This document shows positions 8,576-16,964 of a stretch of 64,000 bases of DNA, in pieces. The notes beneath the pieces are model-generated. The model was given only the letters and a program-made list of their open reading frames with translations. It did not search any database and had not been told where the DNA came from. The stretch's first letter is position 1. Each line of letters starts with the position of its first letter. The translations under genes and the position numbers were made by a program. This stretch comes from Variovorax davisae (GTDB lineage: Bacteria; Pseudomonadota; Gammaproteobacteria; Burkholderiales; Burkholderiaceae_C): NCBI RefSeq assembly GCF_030316845.1, contig NZ_JASZYS010000014.1:1-64000 (forward strand). Direction: 5' to 3'.

Positions 8576-8946
8576 GCGAGCGCAAGATCCTCTACGTCGA
8601 GGACAACGAATACAACCGCAAGATCGTGCGGCAGCTGCTCAGCCGATCGCCCTGCCGCCTGATCGAGGCGGGCGACGGCGAGACCGGCGTCGCCCTGGCG
8701 CGGCAGGAGTTGCCCGACCTGATCCTGATGGATGTGCAACTGCCGAAGATGTCGGGGCTCGACGCGACCCGGCTGCTGACCACCGAGGCGCCGACGCGCC
8801 ATATCCCGATCATCGTCATCACCTCGTACGCGCTCAGCGGCGACCGCGAGAAGGCGATGCAGGCGGGCGCCGCGAGCTATCTCGCCAAACCCTACAGCCC
8901 GAGCGAGCTGCTCGCCATGGTGAAGCAGTTCCTGCCGGGCCTCTGA
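8572..8946 (+). CDS. Single-domain response regulator (DivK/CheY-like)
   Basis: A 124-residue receiver without output domain. Acidic pocket D11/N12 after LYVE, phospho-acceptor D54 (LILMDVQLPKMSG), the Thr/Ser position in VITSYALSG and the lysine in LAKPYSP are all present. It overlaps the upstream histidine kinase by four bases, so it is the probable cognate receiver, passing phosphate on or acting by protein contact. The sequence resembles DivK-type receivers found after hybrid-like kinases. Confidence 0.92.
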   Translation: MSERKILYVEDNEYNRKIVRQLLSRSPCRLIEAGDGETGVALARQELPDLILMDVQLPKMSGLDATRLLTTEAPTRHIPIIVITSYALSGDREKAMQAGAASYLAKPYSPSELLAMVKQFLPGL

Positions 8947-8967
8947 GGCCGACGCCAAGGGGGTCGC

Positions 8968-9417
8968 ATGACGAAGACCATCCGCACCGCCACCGGCGGC
9001 GGCCACGCGCTGCTGCTGCTGCTGGGGCTGCTCGCCGCCTTCGCGCCGGCACGGGCCGAGGAAGACCAGGCGCAGCAGTTCACGCCCGAGTTCCGGCAGA
9101 TCCACACCAGCAGCGACCCCAAGCACACGCCGAAGATCATCGCACCCGACAGCGTCCGGCGCGGGGCCTGGTTCAACGTGACGGTGAGCGTCGGCGTGGG
9201 TTCGATGCACCCCTCGCTGCAGGAGCACTTCGTGCGCTACATCGCGCTCTACAAGGACTCGGTGGAGATCGCGCGCGCCTACCTGCACCCGGTGTATTCG
9301 GCACCGACCGTGACCTTCACGGTGGCGCTCGACGAGGGCGGCTCGCTGCGCGCGGTGGCCGAGCCCACCCATTCGGCGGCCTGGGAGGCGTCGAAGAAGA
9401 TCAGCGTGCTGCCCTGA
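8968..9417 (+). CDS. Exported class II SORL-like (desulfoferrodoxin-like) protein
   Basis: A 149-residue exported protein with a signal peptide to about residue 30 (LLLLLGLLAAFAPARA). The mature part resembles superoxide-reductase-like domains: PKIIAPDSVRRGAWFNVTVSV, then MHPSLQEHFVRYIALY, supplying two histidines at the positions of iron ligands, and a C-terminal AEPTHSAAWEA. In true superoxide reductases the last motif is CNxHG; here the cysteine position is Glu, so the axial thiolate is missing. The metal and activity are therefore doubtful. It lies tail to tail with the cupredoxin-like gene, another exported metal-site protein. Confidence 0.65.
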   Translation: MTKTIRTATGGGHALLLLLGLLAAFAPARAEEDQAQQFTPEFRQIHTSSDPKHTPKIIAPDSVRRGAWFNVTVSVGVGSMHPSLQEHFVRYIALYKDSVEIARAYLHPVYSAPTVTFTVALDEGGSLRAVAEPTHSAAWEASKKISVLP

Positions 9418-9432
9418 GCGCGCGGCTGCCGC

Positions 9433-10128
9433 TCACCGCGGCTTCATCTCGACCGTGATCTGCGCCGGCTGCTGCTCGCCGACGGTCACGCTGACCGGCA
9501 CCATGCCCAGGCGCTCGTGCCAGACCTGCAGCTTGTAGGGCCCCGGCGGCAGCTTGTCGAAGGCGAAGCGGCCGTCAGCGCCCGTGACCGCATAGTAGGG
9601 GTGCGCCGCCACCACCACCCAGGCCACCATCCAGGCATGCAGGTCGCAGTTGATGCGCACGATCTCGGGCTCCGCGAAGGTGATCGGGATCGTCCGCCCC
9701 ATGGGCTGCGTCCGGTTGAACGACACGTTGCGCTTCGGCGTCGCGTGGATGTTGTGCAGCAGGCGGTCGCTGTTGAGGAAATCCACCGTGCCGCCGACCG
9801 GCACGATCACGATCCGCGGCACGAAGGTGCAGCCCTTCTGGTCGAGTTCCACCTTCTCGGTGCGAGGCGGCAGCGGCGCGCCGGGCGGCGGCGTCTCGAT
9901 CCAGACCACCGCATTGCGGATCTCCCTCGCCGCGGACAGCTGAAGGTCGTCGGCGGGCTTCTCGTTGCCGCACAGGTACTGGTCGATCGTGACCGGCACC
10001 TTGACCGGCGCCGGCGGCGGGCCCGCGAACACCACCCGGCCCCGCAGCTCGCCGGCCAGCCCGTGGCCAGCCAGGCCGCAGCCCAGGGGCAGCAGCGCCA
10101 GAAGCGTGAGGATGCGGGCTGGATTCAA
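9433..10128 (-). CDS. Exported cupredoxin-like / carboxypeptidase-regulatory-like protein
   Basis: A 231-residue exported protein. It carries a plastocyanin-like domain with candidate copper ligands: histidines in LLHNIHATP and the cluster INCDLHAWMVAW (Cys, His, Met), as in methylamine-utilisation-type and plastocyanin-like proteins. A C-terminal carboxypeptidase regulatory-like beta domain follows (ADGRFAFDKLPPGPYKLQVWHERLG). I chose a TTG start at 10128 because AAGGGGG stands eight bases upstream and the signal peptide begins immediately after; there is no ATG in a sensible place. Probable role is periplasmic electron transfer or copper binding. Confidence 0.75.
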   Translation of the reverse strand: MNPARILTLLALLPLGCGLAGHGLAGELRGRVVFAGPPPAPVKVPVTIDQYLCGNEKPADDLQLSAAREIRNAVVWIETPPPGAPLPPRTEKVELDQKGCTFVPRIVIVPVGGTVDFLNSDRLLHNIHATPKRNVSFNRTQPMGRTIPITFAEPEIVRINCDLHAWMVAWVVVAAHPYYAVTGADGRFAFDKLPPGPYKLQVWHERLGMVPVSVTVGEQQPAQITVEMKPR

Positions 10129-10255
10129 CGGAAGTCCCCCTTGGGGTCGCCTGGCACCGAGTATTGCCGGCCTGGGCGAGGCGTCAATACGCCGAAGTGG
10201 AGGCCACGCCGAGGTCATTCGGCGTAGGACGGCGCCGGACGGATGTCATGTCAAG

Positions 10256-10966
10256 ATGCTGCCGATGCGACGCTCCGCCCTGCGCACCCGATGGGAACAT
10301 CTGTCCTCCGGCCGGCTCGGCAGGCTCCGGTCGCTCTGGAAATACCTGGCGGGCGGGCTTGCGGTTGTGCTTTTGCTGCTGGCCTTCGTGCGGGTGGCCA
10401 GCGAGGTGATCGAAGGCGACACCCACGGCATCGACACCACCCTGCTGCGCGAGGCCAAGCTGTTGCGGGATGCGCACCCGGTGTTCGCCCATGTCATGCG
10501 CGACCTGAGCGGGCTCGGCAGCACCACCGTGCTGAGCTTCTTCACCGCCGCGACGGCGGGCTACCTGCTGCTGGTCTCGGCCCGCGTGCACGCGCTGGTG
10601 GTGGTGGCTGCCGCGCTCAGCGGCGCGGCGCTGATCAGCCTGCTGAAGCCGGCCTTCGGCCGCATGCGCCCGGATGCCGCCCTGGCCGATTTCACCGCCT
10701 CCGGACTGAGTTTCCCGAGCGGCCACGCCAGCATGTCGGCCGCGGTCTTCCTGACCCTCGGCGTGATCTCGGCCAGCACCCGGACCCGGCTGTCGGAGCG
10801 GCTGTACATCCTGGCCGTGGCCGCCGCCGCGGCCGTGCTGGTCGGCCTCAGCCGGATCGCATTGGGCGTGCACTGGGCCAGCGACGTGCTCGGCGGCTGG
10901 GCGCTCGGCGCGGCCTGGGCGCTCGGCTGGTCGATGGTGGCGTTCCGCCTGCTGCGCGCGCGCTAG
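10256..10966 (+). CDS. PAP2-family phosphatase (membrane)
   Basis: A 236-residue membrane phosphatase of the phosphatidic acid phosphatase type 2 family. All three active-site motifs are present: KPAFGRMRP (KxxxxxxRP), FPSGHASMS (PSGH) and SRIALGVHWASD (SRxxxxxHxxxD). Several hydrophobic helices surround them. Probable substrates are lipid phosphates or isoprenyl diphosphates at the periplasmic face of the inner membrane. ATG 10256 is preferred; a second in-frame ATG lies at 10265. The last four bases overlap the stop of the convergent unknown gene. Confidence 0.88.
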   Translation: MLPMRRSALRTRWEHLSSGRLGRLRSLWKYLAGGLAVVLLLLAFVRVASEVIEGDTHGIDTTLLREAKLLRDAHPVFAHVMRDLSGLGSTTVLSFFTAATAGYLLLVSARVHALVVVAAALSGAALISLLKPAFGRMRPDAALADFTASGLSFPSGHASMSAAVFLTLGVISASTRTRLSERLYILAVAAAAAVLVGLSRIALGVHWASDVLGGWALGAAWALGWSMVAFRLLRAR

Positions 10967-11532
10967 CGCGGACGCGCCCGCCGCGAGATCAAGCGCCGCA
11001 GTGCCGCTCGCACACCCGGCTTGTCCGCCACGCCGACGGCGATCGGCCGATCGCGATAGAGGGCGCGCTGCTCTTCGAGCACCACGCGCAACGCTGCCAT
11101 GCTGGATTCGCTGTAGGCCCAGATGCCGGTGACGACGAACTGGCCCGGCAGCGCATCGGCCTTGGGCCGGATCTGGACGTTGATGGCGCCGATGCGGTCC
11201 ATGGTCTCCATGCGTGCGGCCGCCTGCTGGATGCCGCCGCCGAGGATGCTCACGTCGCGCGTGAACGCGAAGCTGATCGCCTGCACCTGGTGGAACTGCT
11301 CGGAGATGAAGGCGCAGATCTCGAGGAACACCAGCCGCCCGACATGCCGCTGCTCGTCGCGCACGACCCGGGTCGGCTGGAAATGCTCGATGTGGATTTC
11401 CGTGCCGGCATTGCCCACCGGCACGGGATCCAGCGTTCCCAGGAGAACGTTGGCGTCGTACACATGCATGGGCTGACCGAGCTGGTAGGGCACGGCCCCG
11501 GGCCCGGTGATCCGGAGTTTCTTGAACGTCAT
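10963..11532 (-). CDS. Conserved hypothetical protein (189 aa)
   Basis: A 189-residue soluble protein starting MTFKKLRITGPGAVPYQLGQ. It reads as a mixed alpha/beta protein (MHVYDANVLLGTLDPV; GTEIHIEHFQPTRVV; RLVFLEICAFISEQF; QVQAISFAFTRDV) with a basic C-terminal tail. No signal peptide, membrane segment or catalytic motif is visible, and I do not recognise the family. It is divergent from the efflux operon and convergent with the PAP2 gene. Codon use is like that of its neighbours, so the reading frame is real. Confidence 0.7.
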   Translation of the reverse strand: MTFKKLRITGPGAVPYQLGQPMHVYDANVLLGTLDPVPVGNAGTEIHIEHFQPTRVVRDEQRHVGRLVFLEICAFISEQFHQVQAISFAFTRDVSILGGGIQQAAARMETMDRIGAINVQIRPKADALPGQFVVTGIWAYSESSMAALRVVLEEQRALYRDRPIAVGVADKPGVRAALRRLISRRARPR

Positions 11533-11741
11533 GAAGGGCTTCGCCGGGCGCGCGGGGCTGATTCCCCGGCCTTGTTCCGAACGTGTTGCCTTTCGCTGGA
11601 CTTTAAGAGAAGTCCGGCCGCCAATCCGGCGGGCCCGGGAAGTTAACGCGACTCAACTTGACATAGTTCACGCAATTTGGCAGCAATCCACCCTGCGCCA
11701 GCCCGGCCGCCGGCCAGCGCGCCGGCCACCTTCGATATTAG

Positions 11742-11770
11742 TTTGAATTTGAATTTGAATTTGATATCAT
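11742..11770 (+). promoter_or_regulatory. AT-rich tandem-hexamer promoter of the efflux operon
   Basis: Three exact TTTGAA hexamers (11742-11759) followed by TTTGAT (11760-11765). The repeat runs into TATCAT at 11765-11770, a plausible -10; TTGAAT at 11743-11748 is a -35 candidate with a 16-base spacer. The tract stands out from 70% GC surroundings and lies 25 bases before the HlyD start codon. Promoter assignment is inference; the repeat is seen directly. Confidence 0.6.
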
Positions 11771-11795
11771 CCGGCCACTCACCCGAGAGCAGCCC

Positions 11796-12821
11796 ATGAA
11801 CAAGAAACCCCTCCTTGCCGGTGCCGTCGCCCTTCTCGCTGCAGGCGCGCTTGCCGCCTGGTACTTCAGCCGCCAGCCCGCCGATGCGCACCAGCTCGTG
11901 CTCTACGGCAATGTCGACCTGCGCCAGGTGTCGCTGGCCTTCAACGGCAGCGAGCGCATCGCCAGGCTCGCGGTCCAGGAAGGCGACCGCGTGACGGCCG
12001 GGCAGGTTCTGGGCGAGCTCGACACCCGCACCCTGCAGCTGCAGGCGGCCCAGGCCGAGGCCCAGATCGCCAGCCAGGCCCAGGTGCTGCAGCGGCTCAA
12101 GGCCGGCAGCCGTCCCGAGGAGGTGGCGCAGTCGCGCGCCCAGGTCGCGGCAGCGCAGGCCGACGCCGAACTGGCCCGCCAGCAGCTCGAGCGGATGCAG
12201 GGCATCCGCCAGACCACCGCCGGCCGCGCCGTGAGCCAGCAGGACCTGGACGCCGCGCAGGCGCGCCGCAAGGTCGCCGACGCGCAGCTGGAGAACGCGC
12301 GCAAGGCGCAGCAGCTCGTGGTGACCGGGCCGCGCAAGGAAGACATCGCGCAGGCCCAGGCGCAGCTCGATGTCGCCAGCGCCGCCCTGGCGGTGCTCAG
12401 GCACCAGCTGCAGGAAGCACGGCTGGTGGCGCCGATCGACGCGGTGGTGCGCGCGCGCCTCATGGAGCCCGGCGACATGGCCTCGCCGCAGCGCCCGGTC
12501 TTCACGCTCGCGATCACCGATCCCAAGTGGGTCCGGGCCTATGTCACCGAAGCCGACCTGGGCCGCGTCCGGCCCGGCATGGCCGCCACGCTGGCGACCG
12601 ACAGCCACCCCCGCGAGCCGCTGGCCGGCAAGGTCGGCTACATCTCGTCGGTGGCCGAGTTCACGCCCAAGACCGTGCAGACCGAAGAGCTGCGCAGCAG
12701 CCTGGTCTACGAGATCCGGGTGCTGGCCGACGACCCCGGCGACCGGCTGCGGCTCGGCATGCCCGTGACGGTGCGGCTCGCGCTGGACGCCGGTCCGGCG
12801 AACGCGGGGAGCAGGCCCTGA
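11796..12821 (+). CDS. HlyD-family membrane fusion protein (efflux)
   Basis: Periplasmic adaptor of a tripartite ABC efflux pump, 341 residues. N-terminal anchor/signal (PLLAGAVALLAAGALAAWYF), a biotinyl-lipoyl half (GSERIARLAVQEGDRVTAGQVLGELD), a long alpha-helical hairpin rich in Ala, Gln and Arg (about 75-190), the second lipoyl half (ARLVAPIDAVVRARLMEPGDM) and a beta-barrel region. Resembles the YhiI/EmrA-like adaptors that accompany RbbA-type ATPases. First of five tightly packed genes; its stop overlaps the next ATG by one base (TGATG). Confidence 0.9.
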   Translation: MNKKPLLAGAVALLAAGALAAWYFSRQPADAHQLVLYGNVDLRQVSLAFNGSERIARLAVQEGDRVTAGQVLGELDTRTLQLQAAQAEAQIASQAQVLQRLKAGSRPEEVAQSRAQVAAAQADAELARQQLERMQGIRQTTAGRAVSQQDLDAAQARRKVADAQLENARKAQQLVVTGPRKEDIAQAQAQLDVASAALAVLRHQLQEARLVAPIDAVVRARLMEPGDMASPQRPVFTLAITDPKWVRAYVTEADLGRVRPGMAATLATDSHPREPLAGKVGYISSVAEFTPKTVQTEELRSSLVYEIRVLADDPGDRLRLGMPVTVRLALDAGPANAGSRP

Positions 12822-14641
12822 TGGCCGGCGCCGGGCCGGCGCTGGCGGGCCGGGGCCTGCACAAGCGCTTCCGGATCAAGGGCGTGGCGGCCCCGGTGCG
12901 CGCGCTCGACGACGTGTCGCTGGAGGTGCCCGCCGGAAGCCTCACCGCGCTGGTCGGCCCGGACGGCGCGGGCAAGACCACCCTGCTGCGCCTGGCCGCC
13001 GGCCTGATGCGGGCCGACGAAGGTGCGCTGCAGGTGCTCGGCATCGACGTCGCGCAGGACCCGCAGGCGGTGCAGGACCGCATCAGCTACATGCCGCAGC
13101 GCTTCGGCCTCTACGAAGACCTCAGCGTGCAGGAGAACCTCGATCTCTACGCCGACCTGCACGGCGTCGGCCGCGCCGCCCGGCAGGAGCGCTACGCCCG
13201 GCTGATGGCGATGACCGATCTCGGGCGCTTCACCGCCCGCCCCGCCGGCAAGCTCTCCGGCGGCATGAAGCAGAAGCTGGGGCTGGCCTGCACGCTGGTG
13301 CGCTCGCCGGCGCTGCTGCTGCTGGACGAGCCGACGGTGGGCGTCGACCCGTTGTCGCGGCGCGAACTCTGGGAGATCGTGCAGCAGCTGGTCGACGAAG
13401 AGCATCTGTCGGTCATCGTCAGCACCGCCTACCTCGACGAGGCCGAGCGCTGTGCCCAGGTCTTCGTGCTGCATGGCGGCAGGCTCATCGCGCAGGGCCC
13501 GCCCGGCGAGATCCGCGACAACGCGAGGGACCTGTGCTTCGTCACCACGCCGCCCGCGGGCACCGCGCCGCGAACGCTGCAGGCCCGCCTGCTCGACGCG
13601 CCGGCGGTGATCATCGACGCCGTGCCGCAAGGCGGCGAAGTGCGCTTCATCCGGCGACCCGATGCGCCGGCCGGCGCGGTCGACGCACTGCTGGCCGGCG
13701 CGCCCGCCCAGCCGGTGGCGGCGCGCCTCGAGGACGGCTTCATGGTGCTGCTGCGCGCGCAGCAGGCCGCCGCCGCCGCGCAGCCGCAGCCCGCAATGCA
13801 GCCCGCCGCCGCCGCGCAGGAAGTCGTCATCGAGGTGAAGGAGCTGGTGCGCAAGTTCGGCGACTTCACCGCCGTGGCGAGCACCAGCTTCGACGTCCGC
13901 CGTGGCGAGATATTCGGCCTGCTCGGTCCCAACGGCGCCGGCAAGACCACCACCTTCCGGATGCTCTGCGGCCTGCTGCCGGCCAGCAGCGGCTTCCTGC
14001 AGGTGGCCGGGGTCAACCTGCGCACCGCACGCGCCCAGGCACGGGCGCGCATCGGCTACGTCTCGCAGAAGTTCGCGCTCTACGGCAACCTCACGGTGGC
14101 CGAGAACCTGCAGTTCTTCGGCGGCGCCTACGGCCTGCGCGGCGACCGGCTGGACGATCGCATCCGGACCGTGCTGCGCCAATTCGACCTGGTCGGCCAG
14201 GAGAGCGCCACCAGCGGCCAGCTGCCCGGCGGCTTCAAGCAGCGCCTGGCGATGGCGACCGGCCTGCTGCACGAACCCGAGATCCTGTTCCTGGACGAAC
14301 CCACCAGCGGCACCGATCCGCTGGCGCGGCGCGAGTTCTGGCGGCGCATCACGGCGCTGGCCGCCGGCGGCGTGACGGTGATCATCACCACCCACTTCAT
14401 GGAAGAAGCCGAGTACTGCGACCGCATCGTGATCCAGGACGCCGGCAAGCTGCTCGCCATCGGCACGCCGCGCGAGGTGCGCGTGCAGGCCGGCAGCGCG
14501 GCGGACAGCCGGCTCAGCATGGAGGACGCCTTCATCGACATCGTCACGCAGGCACGCGAAGCCGGCCGGCGCGCCGCGCCGGCGGCCCGCGACCGCGCCC
14601 CGGGCGCGCCCCTGCAAGGACCGCAAGGAGCCAGCGCATGA
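12821..14641 (+). CDS. ABC exporter ATPase with two fused nucleotide-binding domains
   Basis: A 606-residue protein with two ABC ATPase domains in tandem. The first has Walker A GPDGAGKTTLL, signature LSGGMKQKLGLA and Walker B LLLLDEPTVGVDP; the second has GPNGAGKTTTF, LPGGFKQRLAMA and ILFLDEPTSGTDP. In the second, the signature serine is replaced by proline (LPGG), so its composite ATP site may be weak. Double-ABC ATPases with two ABC-2 permeases form the YhiH/RbbA-like export group. The longer open frame upstream is ignored because it lies over the HlyD gene. Confidence 0.92.
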   Translation: MAGAGPALAGRGLHKRFRIKGVAAPVRALDDVSLEVPAGSLTALVGPDGAGKTTLLRLAAGLMRADEGALQVLGIDVAQDPQAVQDRISYMPQRFGLYEDLSVQENLDLYADLHGVGRAARQERYARLMAMTDLGRFTARPAGKLSGGMKQKLGLACTLVRSPALLLLDEPTVGVDPLSRRELWEIVQQLVDEEHLSVIVSTAYLDEAERCAQVFVLHGGRLIAQGPPGEIRDNARDLCFVTTPPAGTAPRTLQARLLDAPAVIIDAVPQGGEVRFIRRPDAPAGAVDALLAGAPAQPVAARLEDGFMVLLRAQQAAAAAQPQPAMQPAAAAQEVVIEVKELVRKFGDFTAVASTSFDVRRGEIFGLLGPNGAGKTTTFRMLCGLLPASSGFLQVAGVNLRTARAQARARIGYVSQKFALYGNLTVAENLQFFGGAYGLRGDRLDDRIRTVLRQFDLVGQESATSGQLPGGFKQRLAMATGLLHEPEILFLDEPTSGTDPLARREFWRRITALAAGGVTVIITTHFMEEAEYCDRIVIQDAGKLLAIGTPREVRVQAGSAADSRLSMEDAFIDIVTQAREAGRRAAPAARDRAPGAPLQGPQGASA

Positions 14642-15801
14642 CCCCGCCCGCCCAGCCGCAGCCGGCCGCGCCGCGCAGCCGCTTCTGGCCGCGGCTGATC
14701 GCGCTCACGCGCAAGGAATCCCGCCAGCTGATGCGCGACCCCAGCAGCCTGGCGATCGGCATCCTCTTGCCCATCCTGCTGATCCTCATCTTCGGCTACG
14801 GGCTCTCGCTCGACGTCAAGAACGCGCCCATCGCCGTGGTGCTCGAAGACACCTCGCCCACCGCGGTGCAGGCGGTCTCCGGGCTGCAGCTCACGCCCTA
14901 CATCTCGCCGGTCATGCTGACGTCGATGCGCGAGGCCGAGGCGCTGATGCACCAGCGCAAGGTCGACGGCATCGTGCGCGTGCCGGGCGACTATTCGCGC
15001 CGGCTGGAGGCGGGCGACGCGCGCATCCAGCTGATCGTGCATGGCGCCGATGCGGGCAAGGCCTCGATCGTGATGCGCTACGCGAGCAGCGCCCTGGCCC
15101 AGGACAGCCTGCGAATGGCGGACCGCGCCGGCGGCGGCACCCCGTCGGGCATCGGCCGGGTCACGATCGAGCAGCGCATGTGGTTCAACGCGGCCAACGA
15201 CAGCACCTGGTACCTGGTGCCCGGGCTCATCGTGCTGATCATGACGCTGGTCGGCGCCTTCCTCACCGCGCTGGTGATGGCGCGCGAATGGGAACGCGGC
15301 ACGCTGGAGGCGCTGTTCGTCACGCCCGTGCGGCCGGTGGAGATCCTGCTCGCGAAGATCATTCCGTACTTCGGCATCGGCATGGCCGGCCTGCTGCTGT
15401 GCCTGGTGGCGGCGCGCTTCCTGTTCGAGGTGCCCATGTACGGCTCGCTCGCCGTCATCGTCATCAGCGCGATGCTCTACCTGATCGTCGCCGTGGCCGT
15501 GGGCCTGGTGATCTCCTCCGTCACGCGCAACCAGTTTCTCGCCAGCCAGGTGGCGCTGATCTCGAGCTTCCTGCCGTCGATGATGCTGTCGGGGTTCCTG
15601 TTCGACTTGCGCAACGTTCCCACCGCCGTCCGCATCGTCGGCCAGGTGCTGCCGGCGACCTACTTCATGGAGCTGATCCGCACGCTCTTCCTGGCGGGCA
15701 ACGTGTGGCCGCTGATCCTGCGCAACTGCGCCATCCTGCTCGCGTATGCGGTGGTGCTGCTGGGCGTCGCGCGCTTCGTCACGCGCAAGAAGCTGGACTG
15801 A
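14638..15801 (+). CDS. ABC-2 type permease, first copy
   Basis: A 387-residue exporter permease. One N-terminal membrane helix (SLAIGILLPILLILIFGYGL) is followed by a large extracytoplasmic domain (about 60-185) and then five or six helices with the ABC-2 motif EWERGTLEALFVTPVRPVEILLAK. Resembles YhhJ-type permeases. ATGA overlap with the ATPase start/stop fixes the start at 14638. It likely pairs with the second permease as a heterodimer around the double ATPase. The substrate, perhaps a drug or solvent, is unknown. Confidence 0.9.
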   Translation: MTPPAQPQPAAPRSRFWPRLIALTRKESRQLMRDPSSLAIGILLPILLILIFGYGLSLDVKNAPIAVVLEDTSPTAVQAVSGLQLTPYISPVMLTSMREAEALMHQRKVDGIVRVPGDYSRRLEAGDARIQLIVHGADAGKASIVMRYASSALAQDSLRMADRAGGGTPSGIGRVTIEQRMWFNAANDSTWYLVPGLIVLIMTLVGAFLTALVMAREWERGTLEALFVTPVRPVEILLAKIIPYFGIGMAGLLLCLVAARFLFEVPMYGSLAVIVISAMLYLIVAVAVGLVISSVTRNQFLASQVALISSFLPSMMLSGFLFDLRNVPTAVRIVGQVLPATYFMELIRTLFLAGNVWPLILRNCAILLAYAVVLLGVARFVTRKKLD

Positions 15802-15814
15802 AGGACGACGACCC

Positions 15815-16945
15815 ATGAACGGCTCGATCATCGACTTCCTGCGCCGCGTGGCGCACCTTTGCCGCAAGGAACTGCTGGTCATCCTCAAGGACCCGTCCAG
15901 CCGCGTGATCCTCGTCGTGCCGGCGCTCATGCAGAGCCTGCTCTTCGGCTACGCCGCCACCTACGACCTGAGCCATGTCGACTACGCGCTGCTCGACCAG
16001 AGCCGCGGCGGCGCATCGACCGCCCTGATCGCCAGGCTCGACGGCACCGGCGTGTTCCGCCGCGCCGCCACGCTCGATTCGCCGGTCGAGATCGCGCCCG
16101 TGGTCAATGCCCAGAAGGCGCTGGTCGTGATCCAGATCGGTCCGGAGTTCGAGAAGCAAATCAACGCCGGCCAGCCGGCGCCCATCCAGGTCATCATCGA
16201 CGCGCGCAACTCCAACACCGCCGGCTCGGCGGCCGGCTTCGTCGGCTCGGTCGTCGACGCCTTCAACGGCGAGTGGCGCCAGCGCCATGGCGGCGCGCAG
16301 GCGCCCGTGCGGATCGAATCGCGCGCCTGGTTCAACCCCAACCTGGAGACGCGCTGGAACTTCATGCCGGGCATGATCGCCGCGCTCAGCATGCTCCAGA
16401 CCCTGCTGCTGACGGCGCTCTCGGTGGCCCGCGAACGCGAGCAGGGCACCTTCGACCAGCTGCTCGTCACGCCGCTCTCGCCCACCGAGATCATGATCGG
16501 CAAGGCGGTGCCGCCGGTGTTCATCGGGCTGGTGCAGTCCACGCTGGTGCTGCTGGTCACGCTGCTGTGGTTCAGGGTTCCGATGGCCGGCTCCCTGCTC
16601 ACGCTCTACACCGGCCTGGTCTTCTTCACCGTCGCCAGCGTGGGCATCGGGCTGTCGATCTCGGCCGTGTCGGCCAACATGCAGCAGGCCATGCTCTACA
16701 CCTTCGTGCTGATCATGCCGATGATGCTGCTGTCGGGCCTGACCACGCCGGTGAGCAACATGCCGCGCGCGCTGCAGATCGCGACGCTGGCCAACCCGCT
16801 GCGATTCGCCATCGATCTGGTGCAGCGCGTGTACCTCGAGGGCGTCGGGCTGCTCACGGTCTGGCACGACCTCATCCCGCTCTTCATCATCGCGGCGATC
16901 ACCCTGCCGCTGGCCGCCTGGCTGTTCCGCCATCGCCTGGTCTGA
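15815..16945 (+). CDS. ABC-2 type permease, second copy
   Basis: A 376-residue paralogue of the preceding permease with the same layout: N-terminal helix (VILVVPALMQSLLFGYAATY), extracytoplasmic domain, and the ABC-2 core with EREQGTFDQLLVTPLSPTEIMIGK. The 13-base gap and ATG after GGACGACG support translation from one mRNA. The two permeases differ enough to be ancient duplicates. Expected to form the inner-membrane channel with 14638-15801. Confidence 0.9.
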   Translation: MNGSIIDFLRRVAHLCRKELLVILKDPSSRVILVVPALMQSLLFGYAATYDLSHVDYALLDQSRGGASTALIARLDGTGVFRRAATLDSPVEIAPVVNAQKALVVIQIGPEFEKQINAGQPAPIQVIIDARNSNTAGSAAGFVGSVVDAFNGEWRQRHGGAQAPVRIESRAWFNPNLETRWNFMPGMIAALSMLQTLLLTALSVAREREQGTFDQLLVTPLSPTEIMIGKAVPPVFIGLVQSTLVLLVTLLWFRVPMAGSLLTLYTGLVFFTVASVGIGLSISAVSANMQQAMLYTFVLIMPMMLLSGLTTPVSNMPRALQIATLANPLRFAIDLVQRVYLEGVGLLTVWHDLIPLFIIAAITLPLAAWLFRHRLV

Positions 16946-16964
16946 CGCTTCCGAGGACATCGAC

